Shown here one piece after another: positions 51,235 through 63,589 of a stretch of DNA of 64,000 nucleotides. The position numbers and the translations under genes are program-made. The notes beneath the pieces were generated by a model. The model was not told where the DNA came from and did not search any database. It saw only the letters and a program-made list of their open reading frames with translations. Source of the DNA: Chrysomallon squamiferum (Eukaryota > Mollusca > Gastropoda > Neomphalida > Peltospiridae). The stretch is from contig CM022673.1 in assembly GCA_012295275.1 (NCBI GenBank), positions 4,562,605 to 4,626,604 on the forward strand, read 5' to 3'. Within the stretch, counting starts at the first letter, position 1. Each line of letters starts with the position of its first letter.

Positions 51235-51305
51235 TTGTTTGGTGGTTAATGCACTGGCTTGATTCAGAATGGGATTGTGAACTGCAAGTTCTAAATTGTA
51301 AATTG
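51235..51305 (+). mobile_element. tRNA-related SINE head, degenerate
   Basis: GTGGTTAATGCACTGGCTTG resembles a box A region, and AAGTTCTAAATT a decayed box B. Weak. Confidence 0.3.
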
Positions 51306-52129
51306 TTTTATTTCATGTCAGGTAAAGATATTTAAATTAAGATTAATTTCAAAGTTAGTTGATGTATCTTTCACTTTAAATATAAAACATCGTTTTTGAT
51401 TTTAAAAATTGTATGATAATTATTAATTCAGTTATGTAAAAATTTCATTTCACAACACTAACTTTAAATATAAAAGAAAAATTTCAATTTTAAACTCATT
51501 AACTGTTTGGGTTGGAAAGCTCATAACTGAACCATGATGTTTAATTATTTCATCATTAAAAGTATTATTATCCTTTTGTTCTCACTGAAATTTAAATTGT
51601 TATTTAAATTTAAAATAAAAATGCCTGAGGTCATTAATTAAAAAACTAAAATAAACCATTTTTTAACTAAAATAAACCATTTTTTTAACTAAAATAAAAC
51701 CATTTTTTTTTAACTATAACAAATTTTTGTTTAAATCAGAAATATAAAACATAAAACAAACTAAAATCTATTATTCCCTCTTTCATTTTTCAATCTTGCC
51801 AAAAAGGGATAATACTAGTAAATTTCTTAGTAAAATAAAACATTTCCACTTACCATGTTTTGTCATTTTGTTTTGTTTTTTTAAAGCTGAACTCAAATCT
51901 TGCTATTTTCCAGTTTCAGCAATTACTGTCTTTTAAAACAGATTACTGTTATTTGGATCAGTGATTAGGCTACGTTCTGTCATGATATACAGACAAAAAA
52001 AACAACCAAAAAAAACACAAGATACAAAAAAAACATCACTATTAAATGCCTTCGAATGGGTGGTTTTATAACAATGGAAAAAAACAAAATCTGGATTGAT
52101 ATTATCACGAATTAATTACAGATTTGTTA

Positions 52130-52345
52130 CCAACTAAAAGCATCCTTCAAAGATCATGTCTGCTTTTAATATTACGACAACGATTGCAAGGAAGATTTTA
52201 TGGTTAATTAGAGTATCCGACTCGTTGCCATGGCAACATATTAGAGAACAAATTGGATTTTCGTAAGAAATATGCACTGTTATTAAATAATTCCTGCCGA
52301 ATATGAAATACAAGTTGGCGATGGTAGTTTTGTAATAAATTGAAA
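52130..52345. other. Higher-complexity island with perfect RFX X-box
   Basis: Contains GTTGCCATGGCAAC at 52224-52237, a perfect palindrome matching the consensus X-box, in unique sequence with ATTACGACAACGATTGCAAG nearby. Best regulatory-site candidate in the window. Confidence 0.55.
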
Positions 52346-54453
52346 ATGAAATCCTGTCACATTTAATATGTCAGTAACATGAAATTTGTTTTTATGGTGT
52401 CTTCATGGAAAAACGAGAGTTGATTGTTTTTTTTGTTGGTTTTTTGGGGGGTTTTTAGGGTTTTTTAAAAATATTTATATAACTCTGTTCACTGTACAAG
52501 GTTCATGTTATAATGCCCTAGCTGGATCAGACAGTGTTGTCTGTGCTATTCATAAAACATATACATCAGTTTTAAAACATGAAAAATTGCTCTCGGGAGG
52601 TATATCATTGATTTAATATGGTTTCGTATTTAATATCCCGTTTATTACATGACCAAAAGCCTTTGTTTAAAAAAAAAAAAAGTCACAGAGGGAACTGTAT
52701 AAAAGACTGAGTAAATACTGAGTAAATACGTGTTTAGATCATTGATGATGAATGGTTGAAAACTGACTTTGATGTGTTAACAGTGTTATGAGAATATCCT
52801 TTTTTGAAGTTTTCAGATGAAAAACTTGCTATTTTAATGTTGTAGGTCTTTGTGTTTCTCAAATTTTCTGTTCATTTATTTCTTGATCTCTTTGTGTGTA
52901 TCAGCTTTCTGACTACTTGTGCCTGTCACTTGCTGTTTCTCTTTCATTCTTTCATTCTCTTCTTTGCCTGGTTTGTTCGTCTGTCTGTCTGACTAATAAA
53001 TTATGTCCCTGTTAACTGATAGTTATTTTATAATATTCTTGATTTAAAAGGTTTGTGAATGACTGAAAATAAGAATTTACAATTTAACTGCTAATATTCT
53101 TACAGTTAATGTTCCACATTTTCTTTCTGTCATTTAATTTAACAAGGAAAAAACTTCCCTCTATCTCTCTTTCTTTACCTCTTTCTTTCTCTCTGTTTCT
53201 TTCATCATATCTCACTTGTTCTCATCCTTGCTCAGTCCATACATAATCCTTTCTAAGAAATAGATTTTTATTTTTTATTTCAACATCTCAGGTACCTTTT
53301 TATAGAAAGTCAAAATACAATGTTTTTATTGTTCACAAATGCATTTCTACTTAGTTTATGCATCCAAATTGCAACAGTTCTTTCCAAGATTTAAATCTCT
53401 ATAAAACATGCCAAGACATTTCCGGTGCATTTTGAACCAAACAATTATCACTCTTCATCACAGTTTGACATTTCCAGCAGTATTATTGTAGGTAAATTGA
53501 TTTACTCCATGTTTTTTTTCTCTTCTTCTTCTTCTTCATCTTCATTTTCTTCGTTTTAGCCTGCAGATCCTCATCTCCAAGCAGCTCCATAGTCTGTGAA
53601 CATTTTATTAGATCACTTCTTAATTCAATTGTTGTGACATTTTTACACTCTTGCTCATGGAAGTAATGTTGCATGTCAAGGCGGCTCATGAATTAAACAT
53701 GAGAAAAGCAGATCCTTGTTAAATAATCATTGCAGTGGTGGCCATCAATAATGCAGTACAAATCTAATGACAAATTAAAATGTGGGTAATTAACCGAACC
53801 ACTGCAGGGAGGTCAGAGGTCACACAGATAACACCTTGCAGAAGATGTTCTGATTCAGAAAACATTCACCTAATTGTTTTTGCATATTTTGTTAAATTTG
53901 TGTTTGCAAAACAAGACTAAAACATGTTCAGTGACAGTGTTTTGTTTGGTTTGGTATAATATTTGTTAATGTTTATATTATGACAATGACAAAAATAATA
54001 AAAGTTAGAGTCTTGGTTAAATTGTTTTAGGCAAGCATGAAAATAAGTTCAGTGAATATTAAATATATCTGTATACATAGAAACATACATATATAAATAC
54101 TTATTGTTTATTATACTTTATACATACGAAAAATACATGGTTATCAATAAATATATACATTTACAGATAACATCTGAACATGTATGTATATGCATACATT
54201 CTCTTTCTCTCACACACTGACATGTCAAACTGTACAAACACAATTCTTTCTTATATTAATATATTTCATTTAAATTTCTATTTATTTATTTAACTATACA
54301 TTAAATTATTTTCTTTATTTAACTTCATATTTATTTACTTATTTATTTATTTAACTATATATTCATAAAAAAAAAAAAATTAACTACATATTTTTTTACT
54401 TATTTATTTATGTATTTACTTACTTATTTATTTACTTATTTCTTCATTCACAG
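52346..54453. other. Intronic stretch before transmembrane exon
   Basis: Mostly AT- and CT-rich sequence, with a modest unique block at about 53700-53880 (CAGTGGTGGCCATCAATAAT, CAGGGAGGTCAGAGGTCAC). TTTATTTA low complexity precedes the acceptor at 54453. Confidence 0.5.
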
Positions 54454-54642
54454 ACCCAGGTGGAGGTAAAGAAACAGGACAACAAGTATGCTGTGTTAAC
54501 TTTCATCTTTGTCGGCTGTACAGCCGGGGTCCTCCTGGGCGTGGTGGTTATCTACGTCATCCGCAGACACGCCCGGTCCAAAGAGAAACTGGCACAGCTC
54601 TCAGCCACCGGGGAAGGAAACGAAGCCTCAAAAGACTACCAG
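54454..54642 (+). CDS. PTPRN: IA-2/phogrin (PTPRN-like) transmembrane exon
   Basis: Exon encoding the membrane-spanning segment of the IA-2/phogrin homologue. The acceptor TTCATTCACAG ends at 54453 and the donor is CCAG|GTATGA at 54643. It is 189 bp, exactly 63 codons, phase 0 at both ends, matching the previous exon. It opens TQVEVKKQDNKYAV, followed by a hydrophobic helix of about 24 residues (AVLTFIFVGC through VVVIYVI). A basic stop-transfer stretch, RRHARSKEKLAQL, then leads to a short linker ending EASKDYQ. Human PTPRN has the same order: hydrophobic helix, CVRQHARQQDKERLAAL, then FEYQ before DLCRQ. The N-terminal side faces the granule lumen and the RRHAR side the cytosol. The exon is markedly more GC-rich than its surroundings. 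The frame runs on past the donor because the adjoining minisatellite begins with 42-bp units divisible by three; those extra codons are intron. Confidence 0.95.
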
Positions 54643-55550
54643 GTATGAACACATCATGTACAGACACATACAATTCAAACCCAGGTATGAACACATCATG
54701 TACAGACACATTCAATTCAAACCCAGGTATGAACACATCATGTACAGACACAAACAATTCAAACCCAGGTATGAACACATCATGTACAGACACATACAAT
54801 TCAAACTGAGGAATGAACACATCATGTACAAACACATACAATTCAAACTGAGGAATGAACACAGTCATGTACAGACACATACAATTCAAACCCAGGTATG
54901 AACACATCATGTACAGACACATACAATTCAAACCCAGGTATGAACACAGTCATGTACAGACACATACAATTCAAACTGAGGAATGAACACAGTCATGTAC
55001 AGACACATACAGTTCAAACCCAGGTATGAACACAGTCACGTACAGACAGGTGTGAATACATCATGTACAAACACATACAATTCAAACTGAGGGATGAACA
55101 CAGTCATGTACAGACACATACAATTCAAACCCAGGTATGAACAGTCATGTACAGACACATACAATTCAAACCCAGGTATGAACACAGTCATGTACAGACA
55201 CATACAATTCAAACTGAGGAATGAACACAGTCATGTACAGACACATACAGTTCAAACCCAGGTATGAACACAGTCATGTACAGACACATACAATTCAAAC
55301 TGAGGAATGAACACAGTCATGTACAGACACATACAGTTCAAACCCAGGTATGAACACAGTCATGTACAGACAGGTGTGAATACATCATGTACAAACACAT
55401 ACAATTCAAACTGAGGAATGAACACAGTCATGTACAGACACATACAGTTCAAACCCAGGTATGAACACATCATGTACAGGCACATACAATTCAAACCCAG
55501 GTATGAATACAGTCATGTACAGACACATACAATTCAAACTGAGGAATGAG
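54643..55550 (+). repeat. 42/43-bp minisatellite starting at splice donor
   Basis: About 21 units. The first begins with the GT of the exon donor and runs GTATGAACACATCATGTACA, then GACACATACAATTCAAACCCAG. Type A units end CCCAG and start GTATGA; type B units end CTGAG and start GAATGA. Units with CACAGTCATG are 43 bp. Truncated units with CAGGTGTGAATAC occur near 55050 and 55375. Read-through ORFs on both strands are repeat artefacts. Confidence 0.97.
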
Positions 55551-55636
55551 ACAAGTATCTTCTTGAATGAGAAATGGATAAGATGCACTTCTTCCAAAAT
55601 TATGATTTGTTCATGAATAAACTACTCATACCCTCA

Positions 55637-55639
<3 letters not shown>

Positions 55640-55671
<32 letters not shown>
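55640..55671. repeat. (AC)n microsatellite
   Basis: AC run of about 32 bp. Confidence 0.95.
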
Positions 55672-55673
<2 letters not shown>

Positions 55674-56597
55674 TGGAGTAAGACATTCATGAATAAGAGT
55701 TGTTCATCGATAAGACACATACATAAACAAAACATGTTCACAAATCTGATTTATTTATGAGGGAAACAGTACTGAAAAAAAAAGAACACTTTGTAAACCT
55801 GATACTTTCTCTGAAAAGGATATGTTTATGAATAGGATATATACTAATGATAGGCAGATAATGATGAATAAAGTCACTAAAAACAAACTGTATGTGAATA
55901 GTTTTAAACAGTGTAAACAAAGTAATCAATGAAACATTTTTTAAATTAGAAACATTTATATTCCTGTTGATTTTTAAAACAAAACGTATTTGTTTAAATT
56001 TGATTTATCTGGTTTAAAATGTTTGCAGTATAATCTACTTATTTTTATTTATTTATTTATTATTATTGTTTTTTTGTGTGTGTTTCTTGTTTTTTGTTTG
56101 GATTTTTTGTTGGTGCATTTTATCCTTTTTTTTTCAAATGTTATTCATTATTTTTGTTACCAACTTTCTGCTATTTTGTTTTTTGGTAGGATGTTTTCTT
56201 TAAATAGTTTAACCCATGTTGAAAATATTAACTTTCATTTTATTTATTTATAATGTAGATACATAGTGAGATAGGTAGAAGCAGATAAAAGACTAGTAAG
56301 CAGATAGATAGATGTAGATATTGACTGATAGACAGATATTTAGACAGAACGATAGAATGCTAGACTGATAGAGAAACAGACAGATAGATATTTTGTCAGA
56401 AAAGAATATATATCGACAGAGCAAAGATGCAAAAAAGTGAGATACGGCAAAAGAAACAGACATAACGAAAGTCAGATAGTTTGTATATTGACAGTCCGAC
56501 AGTGGTTTTTTTTTAAGAAACTGAAAGAATAAGGATCGCTGTGTAAATGTGAATCGTTGAGCGGCAGTTGTTTAACGAAGACAAATTCGTGTTTCAG

Positions 56598-56728
56598 GAT
56601 CTTTGTCGCCAGCGTATGCAGAGCAAGTCTTCTGAGAAACCTGAACCACTGCATGCCGTGTCTCGCGTGAGCAGCGTCGGTGAGCCCAACGTCCGCAGCC
56701 CGTCAAGCCGAAGTAGCACGTCATCCTG
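56598..56728 (+). CDS. PTPRN: IA-2/phogrin (PTPRN-like) juxtamembrane cytoplasmic exon
   Basis: Exon encoding the cytoplasmic juxtamembrane region between the membrane and the pseudophosphatase domain. The acceptor GTGTTTCAG ends at 56597 and the donor is CCTG|GTAAGA at 56729. It is 131 bp, phase 0 in and phase 2 out (TG of a Trp codon). It encodes DLCRQRMQSK at once after YQ of the preceding exon, matching the hallmark DLCRQ(H/R)MA(T)K of vertebrate IA-2 and IA-2beta. Next comes SRVSSVGEPNV and a Ser/Arg-rich run (RSPSSRSSTSS) aligning with human SRVSSVSS...SPSSHSSTPSW. This segment is probably a site of phosphorylation and protein contacts, though no function can be read directly. The next exon should start with G and continue towards the conserved NMDISTGHM segment and the phosphatase domain; nothing like that was seen in 56729-64000. 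Confidence 0.96.
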
Positions 56729-56805
56729 GTAAGACATTTAAAAAAAAAAATTTAATTTTTTTTTTTTATAGACAGATTTTAAAATTTCTAAAAAAATTAT
56801 ATATA

Positions 56806-56846
<41 letters not shown>

Positions 56847-57899
56847 AAGATCTTAAAATTACAAATAATATTAATGTTATATAGATGACCTTGAAAATAA
56901 AGGGCGAGATCATGTATTTGCGTTTTTAAAAGTGTTAATTAAATAGCAAATATAAATGAATATGTAAATGATGTGAGATTGAAGACGATGTGGAAGAAAG
57001 ATGTTAGTAAAAGAGGTAATATTTATAATGGAGGTTTTTAAACGTTGTGTATGAAGATGATAAAGAAGAATGGTGATAAATAAATAAGGGTTCAGGTGTA
57101 CGTTTGTTTATGTAAATGTATCTATGTCTTGATGTGCATATGTATGTATGTCTGTGTGTGTGTGTGTGTGTGTGTGAATGGAATTAAAAATTTAAATATA
57201 AATAGCATATTAAAATTATACAGCTTCAGACTGGAGGGAAAGTAAGTAGACATTAAACTATATTTATTAAAACTTTACAAGCATTACAAATAAAAATGGT
57301 GAATAAAAAGATTAAACAGTTAATAATGAGACTTTAATGATTTTTTCAATTAAAAATGAAGTCTTAAAATGAAACTGATAAACAACAAAGTATCAAATGT
57401 GTGATTTAAAACTAACAAAAGTATATTGTTTTTAAAATAAAAGACACAAGGAAAAAACCAACAAAAAAACCCCCATTGAATTAAAATGTTGTAAAAACTG
57501 TCAATAAATTAAATTTTCTTTTTTTTAAATATTTAAAATAATAGTAGCTTTAAAATGACTATCTTTCAGTAAATAATTAAGTACATATACAAATAAATTT
57601 AGTGTGATATATTCTCAAAATGAAGGAATATCCAGTTTACTATTTTTCAGTGCTTTTTTTTACTAACATTTACCAGTTTTTATCCTAATTTCTGTATTGT
57701 TCTTAGCCTTTTTCTTACTGAAGATTGCTGTGGTTGGCAACTAGGTGACCAATTTTGTGTCACTTTTCAATATTTATTCCTGTCACAGATTTTAAATAAC
57801 AAAACAAATGTGGTTTTTTTGTTTTATTCACATTTGTACATTTTAATAATAAAGCAGTATGTCATCAAATTTTAATAATGAGTTTGCTGCACATCATAC

Positions 57900-58365
57900 A
57901 GTAAATGTAAAAATGAAGACTGTAAATGTAAAAACATTATTGTGATTTTGCCTTTGATCTAAAACACAGAGTAAATGTTAAAAAGCAGACTGTAAATGTA
58001 AAAATGCAGAAAATAAATGTACAAAATACAGACCATAAATGTCAAAACACAAATTGTAAATGTCAAAATGCACTGTTAATGTAAAAACACAAATTGTAAA
58101 TGTCAAAATGCAGACATAAATGTAAAAATACAAACAGCAATTGTGAAAATGTAAAAAGACAGACAGTAGATACAAAATGAGACTGTAAATGTCAAAAGGC
58201 ACATTGTAAAATGTAAAAAGACAGACAGTAGATACAAAATGAGACTGTAAATGTCAAAAGGCACATTGTAAAATGTAAAAAGACAGACAGTAGATACAAA
58301 ATGAGACTGTAAATGTCAAAAGGCACATTGTAAAATGTAAAAAGAAAGACTGTAAATGTAAAAAC
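57900..58365. repeat. Short-unit and 62-bp tandem repeats
   Basis: Irregular ACTGTAAATGTAAAAATGCA units at about 57900-58145. A 62-bp higher-order unit (AAAAGACAGACAGTAGATAC ... GTCAAAAGGCACATTGT) is then repeated with starts near 58158, 58220 and 58282, copies nearly identical. Confidence 0.93.
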
Positions 58366-58479
58366 ATCACTGTGACTGCCAAAAAAAAAGAGGTAAAAAC
58401 TGGGTTGAGGAAAAGTTAAAATTGGCAACTCCGGCAGCAAATGATTTTTCTTTTTTCTTAAGCATTCCATTGCAGAAAA

Positions 58480-58920
58480 AGCAATTTCTCCATCTTAAGA
58501 AGACCATTATTCAAACTTCAATCACAATTAAAAATTGACCATGGCATATTTTATTGAAAAAAGGACTAGAACTTTGCCATTAGTCATAACGGAGCATTTA
58601 ATAATTATTAAAAACTGCCTGCTGAGATTAAATAGTGAAGCCGTTTATTCAGTTCATGGCAAACCCTCTAATGGCTTCATGGGATAGTCTGCTCTCAGAG
58701 TTTTCAAACAGAAAAGGAAAAAAAAAAAAAAAAAAAAAATTGATTTGTGGAACTATTATCTTGAGCATATTGCATGGTTCATTGACAGTCATTTAACTGG
58801 AAGAGAATATTTAATAGTTCCAGAAATAAGGTCATCTTTGCTGGGGATGTTTGATCCGCAACATAAATTCATAAAGCTTGGAGCTTGGCATGTGACAGAT
58901 GCAGATATTGACCAATTCCA
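58480..58920. other. Higher-complexity non-coding island
   Basis: Unique sequence with AATAATTATTAAAAACTGCC, GAAGCCGTTTATTCAG and TCATTGACAGTC. A 76-codon ORF from 58745 has no recognisable domain and runs into poly(T). Looks like a conserved element. Confidence 0.45.
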
Positions 58921-59444
58921 TTTTCATTTTTATTTTTCAATCTTTTCTTTTCTTTTTCTTTTTTTTTTTTTTTGAAATGGGGAAAGAATGAATAAAATTA
59001 TTTGTCATTTTTACTATGAAATACTATGAATTTAGAAATGGATTAATTCATTATTATTATATATATATAAATACATAAAGAGTTAGCGTAATGCTGAAAT
59101 ATGATTGGTGATTTTGTAAATAGAAAAATAAGAAAGGTTACCATTTTGCAAAGAACTGGAAAAAAAACAAAGCAAAAATCTGAAAATATATTATAGTTTT
59201 GAGGTATATTTTATAACAGATATTTCCTAACTTAGTAAGGTAGTGGTCAAATGGGATTGTCTTAATTTGTTTCATCATTCGGCTTGTTTGTTCATTTGAT
59301 ATTTAGGCCACTAACCACGAATCTCCACTACAGCAATTTTGATGTCACTTCCTTTTCAGACAATCACACCAATTTCTCAGTCATATTCTTCTTCTTTTAC
59401 TGAAAATTTATTTTAATTGTTTTTTTGTTGTTTTTTTTGGTTTA

Positions 59445-59635
59445 TGAAACTTCTGACATATGACACATCATAAGGTGATATTTTTAGTCATCTTGGACCG
59501 GAATATCAATTTTGCCAAAATTCATTTTAACAATTTGAAATTTAAAAAAAAAAAAATTCGGGTTACAATACTTCTTCTTACATACAACACATCACAAGGT
59601 GAAACTGGTGGACATCTTGGACTGGAAGATGGCCA
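59445..59635. repeat. ~60-bp diverged direct repeat
   Basis: ACACATCATAAGGTGA ... CATCTTGGACCGGAA at about 59462-59510 recurs as ACACATCACAAGGTGA ... CATCTTGGACTGGAA at about 59586-59630. Confidence 0.7.
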
Positions 59636-60581
59636 GACCTGGTCATTGACTATGTTAAGTAGTGACCACTGTTCTGTAATACTGATAAATATGTGCCACA
59701 CTGTTTGGTGACCTGATAAAAGAAAGCTATTGATTGGCTACTCAGTAGGAAGAAGTCTATTATCCACAAGTGTCTTATCTGTCATGGGCACGTCAGATTC
59801 ACAAGAATATTATTTGTTAAACAGGACTTTGTATTTGTGAACGACACTAAGCATGACAAATCTTGTCTGAGCTCGATTCTTTTATTCACAGAGGGTGACA
59901 AAAAAAGCTGCTATTTTTAGTTAAAAACATATTTCAAAAGATAAATTTTTCGATGCAAGGAACAGAGGGCATTAAGAAAACATTAAAATGCTGTTGTCGT
60001 GTTTTTAGTATATATACATTTTTTTTTATGTTCCTTGGTTGCTAGTAAATTTGACAGTAAACATTTGGAACATTAATTTGTTAAGCATTTTTTTTTAAGC
60101 TTAGGGAATTCAAATGATTTGGAGGGGTTTTTAAATAAAGCATTATTGGCTGTTGTTGCTTTTTAAATACATTTACATATAAGCAAGAGTGGCTAAAAAT
60201 GTATTAAAGTGTTTTTTTATTCTTTGTATTCTGGAGTACAGATCTGCAATTTTTTTTGTTCTGGGTATGTTCAGTCCATCAATAAATTATTCTCCATTGA
60301 ATGTAGACTTAGCATTTTATTAATCAGAATAAATGATGAACAGTTATTAAAAAACACAATCATTTTAAAAGTGCATTTTCTAAGGCCAGATTTAGTATAA
60401 TAATTTTAGTAAGTAGTTCCATTTACTGATTACTTCCCAGTACACATATGTTGTTACCATTGTGCACCAGTTAATTAACAGATATTGGAAAATATTTAAG
60501 TAAACCACAATGTACATATAAACATTAAAACATATACACAATACAAATAGTAATATACAACAATTCATTTGTAGCACATGA

Positions 60582-60589
<8 letters not shown>

Positions 60590-60631
<42 letters not shown>
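60590..60631. repeat. (AC)n microsatellite
   Basis: AC run of about 42 bp. Confidence 0.97.
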
Positions 60632-60633
<2 letters not shown>

Positions 60634-61164
60634 ACACATGTACCCATTTACCTACCTACCATCCTAAATACTTATATGTATATACAACCATGCATATATA
60701 AACCACCATCTCACATATACACACTCATAAAAAAAAAAAAAAAAAAAAAATGTTTAAAATGTAATATACATGCAAAACACTCTACTGGGATATTTCTGAA
60801 ATCAAAGAGATGGGGGGGGGAATTCTTATTATCTGTTAAAATTTTAGATTGCCAAGACTGCTGCAGGAATAAATAAAGGATTCAGTGACTTAGATGTGTT
60901 GTTTCTTCGGTGCATATGAATTTGTGTAGATAGCTGTAAATCGATACACACTGACAGGCCTGTTACTTAGTATGAAATCTGATTATGTGCTCAGAACTAT
61001 AATCTGTTCCATAAAAACTGTTGTCGTCATTTTTCAGCTGGCTTGGTACTAAAGAACTGGGTGGGTGGGTGGAGGATTGTGGTTTAGTCCTAATACTGGT
61101 TTAGTTTCAATATGGCTGTTCATCTTAACTTTCTTTGTTCTTTTGTTACATTTTCTAGTTGTGC

Positions 61165-61167
<3 letters not shown>

Positions 61168-61230
<63 letters not shown>
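61168..61230. repeat. (AC)n microsatellite
   Basis: AC run of about 62 bp. Confidence 0.97.
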
Positions 61231-61233
<3 letters not shown>

Positions 61234-61806
61234 ACAGACACACCATGTGTGCATGTGTTTTAGGAGGCATTTTGTTTTTTGATCTAGTATTATACAGTTT
61301 GCAAATATATCACAATTAGCATTTATTATTTACTATTTTTAAACATTAAAAATTGTTTGGAATTATCTGGATATTTGAATTAGTGGACTTTTATTATAAA
61401 CAAATATACATACTTTGTTTGGACAGTAGTTTGATAAACAAGAATTCATTAAGCAAACAAATATCTGATTTGATTATTCCAACTGTAACATCTTTTATAA
61501 AAAAAATATTTAAAAATGCCAAGTCTAAACATATTTTTTATACTAGTACGATTGTCATATTTAAGAACATATGAGTAATTTTAGAACTGGCTTCTTATGT
61601 CATTGATACGTTGTTTGCATGTATATTATGTAAACATGCAAATTCATTTATTTTGTAAACACATTGATGGATTTTCTTTTTACATTGTACTTAATTCCCA
61701 ACAAATCTGACTTCTTAAATCAATGCCGTAATGTTGATGAACACATCTATATTTTATGGAGATGTGTTTTATTTTTTAATTAAATTTTTTGTCTTTCAAT
61801 TTATAG

Positions 61807-61966
61807 AACTCAAAGTTCTAGCAGCCATGCCAAAAATAGCTAAAATATGCAAGATGGAAGTCTGCTTGTCCTTGTTCGTTCTCCCAAACAACATTAATAC
61901 CATGTCTGTTCATCTCACAAGCCGTCACAAACCCCTTCATTTCCTAGTGTGCTTGACAAGCACCGG
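61807..61966 (+). other. Exon-like segment with good splice sites, unidentified
   Basis: TTTGTCTTTCAATTTATAG ends at 61806 and CCGG|GTAAGA starts the donor at 61967. One frame is open across all 160 bp (MPKIAKICKMEVCLSLF...), but it needs a phase 1 entry, whereas the preceding IA-2 exon leaves in phase 2. Joined to that exon it gives TG+A, an immediate stop. It does not resemble any part of IA-2 I know. It may be chance, a poison exon, or part of the conserved-looking island that follows. Confidence 0.25.
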
Positions 61967-61969
61967 GTA

Positions 61970-62285
61970 AGAAATTCAATTTTCTTCTAAATCATCTATT
62001 ACCATTCTGGTCCTGGCTCTGCTTTGGCAGACTTGTGCCGACCTCTTTCTGAAAACTGGCAGCTGATTTCCCCAATTCATAATCCCCTCACTACTAAGAG
62101 TGTGGCCACCCTGAGGACCTAATTTACTCCAGCAATTAAACCGAGTGAAACACATTCGGAGATCTGCTAATCCCACTGTGACAGGTTGAAAGCAGCAGTG
62201 ACCAGCCTCTGACAGAACTCTGTGACTCAGAACAAGACAAAATAGCAATTATGGGAGACAATTAGAATGAAAAACACTCGTGTAG
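61970..62285. other. Higher-complexity non-coding island
   Basis: Unique, GC-richer sequence (TGGTCCTGGCTCTGCTTTGG, AACCGAGTGAAACACATTCG). The 90-codon - strand ORF has no recognisable domain. Candidate conserved element. Confidence 0.45.
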
Positions 62286-63589
62286 ATATAACCTGTGGTC
62301 AAACAAACAAAGTCTCAGCAAAATCTGTGGATGTGGAAATGGTTCAAAGCATGTTGAAAGTCTTCTCTTAATGATGGTTTATTTCGCTTTCAAAAGACTT
62401 CCTCAAGTTTTATGCATTCAGTTCCATTACAAGTTACCCCAAGAAATCCAAGTTATAGCTCATTTATGTCAGGAGTTTTAATGTTGTGTTGTAAACTGTG
62501 CTTAGAAAATGTTTAAGATGTCACAAAATTCACAACACATGACAAGTACAATGCAGATTTATATGAAAATCAGCTTTTGATACAGAGAAATATTATTATT
62601 GTGCTGGTGTTAAGACAAAAACAGCTAGATTAAAAAAAAATAATAATAATAAAAATAATAACAACAACAACAACAACAATAAACCAAGTCATTTTGAATT
62701 TTCTTGAACCCTGAGGCAGTATTGGCTACTATGTAGTCAAACATAGTATTTTTGTTATACACACCAAAAATTAAAAATAATACTCCAAGTTAATTTAACA
62801 CTATCTAACCATAATGTTAAACATATTCAGACTTTTATTGTTGAAAAACTGTTTATAAGATTAAAAATTAAGGTATTTCTAAACACCAGCATTCTATCCT
62901 TTCAATCAGTAGCAAGATATCTTTCAAAAATCATTATTGCAGGACTAGGTGACCCAAGACACGTCAGAAAAAAAATCTTTGATGAGAAGATTTACTGCAT
63001 TCTAAAGAAAATCCATTGTTATTTTCTTACAATTCAGATACAATAATACCCTGATGCAAGGTGTAAAAATAGCACAAATTCAGATTTGGTAACTTGGCTC
63101 TTTTTTTCAAAACCTTTAGCTATTTTCATGTTCTAATTAACTCTCTGTAACAAGACTATATATATTATATATTTAAATGTGTTTTTTTTTTTGCTTTATT
63201 GTGTTCCAACATTATTGTGTTCTAGGACAATTCAGCTAAGAACTGGACTGGAAAATAGGTAACTTCTGTGTTAACAAGTTTATATTACCTCAAAATGAAT
63301 TGAATTAGTATAGATTTAATCTGTTACCAATTCTGCCAACGTGTTGGAAAGGGGTTTCAAGCATGTACCATTTCTAAATATACACAAATTTAATTTTTAA
63401 TGAAGGTGTATAGATCTAAATATTGTCGGATCTGATTCTTATGGATCACAGGTTCTCGGTTATTTTTTGTTTAAAATAATCTACTTTGTAGGTATTTGCT
63501 TTTGAATTTGGTGTAACCATCTACTTAATGCGTTCCATTTTGAAGAAGATTAGCAAGAAACCTTTCTACTTGCACATCAGTCTTGTCAG
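62286..63589. other. AT-rich intronic stretch, no gene
   Basis: Includes an (AAT)n/(AAC)n patch at about 62638-62682; otherwise nothing recognised. Confidence 0.6.

Larger units (their letters stand above)
54643..56597 (+). other. IA-2 short intron (1,955 bp)
   Basis: Phase 0 intron between the transmembrane and juxtamembrane exons. The first ~910 bp is a minisatellite of about 42 bp that begins at the donor itself. The rest has an (AC)n run, AT-rich sequence and a GATA/GACA-type stretch (about 56260-56400), then the acceptor at 56596-56597. Confidence 0.9.

Noticed and set aside
54509-54931. Repetitive ORFs on both strands over the minisatellite
   Set aside because: 42-bp units keep a frame open by arithmetic. 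The + ORF runs out of frame with the real transmembrane exon, and units shift to 43 bp later.
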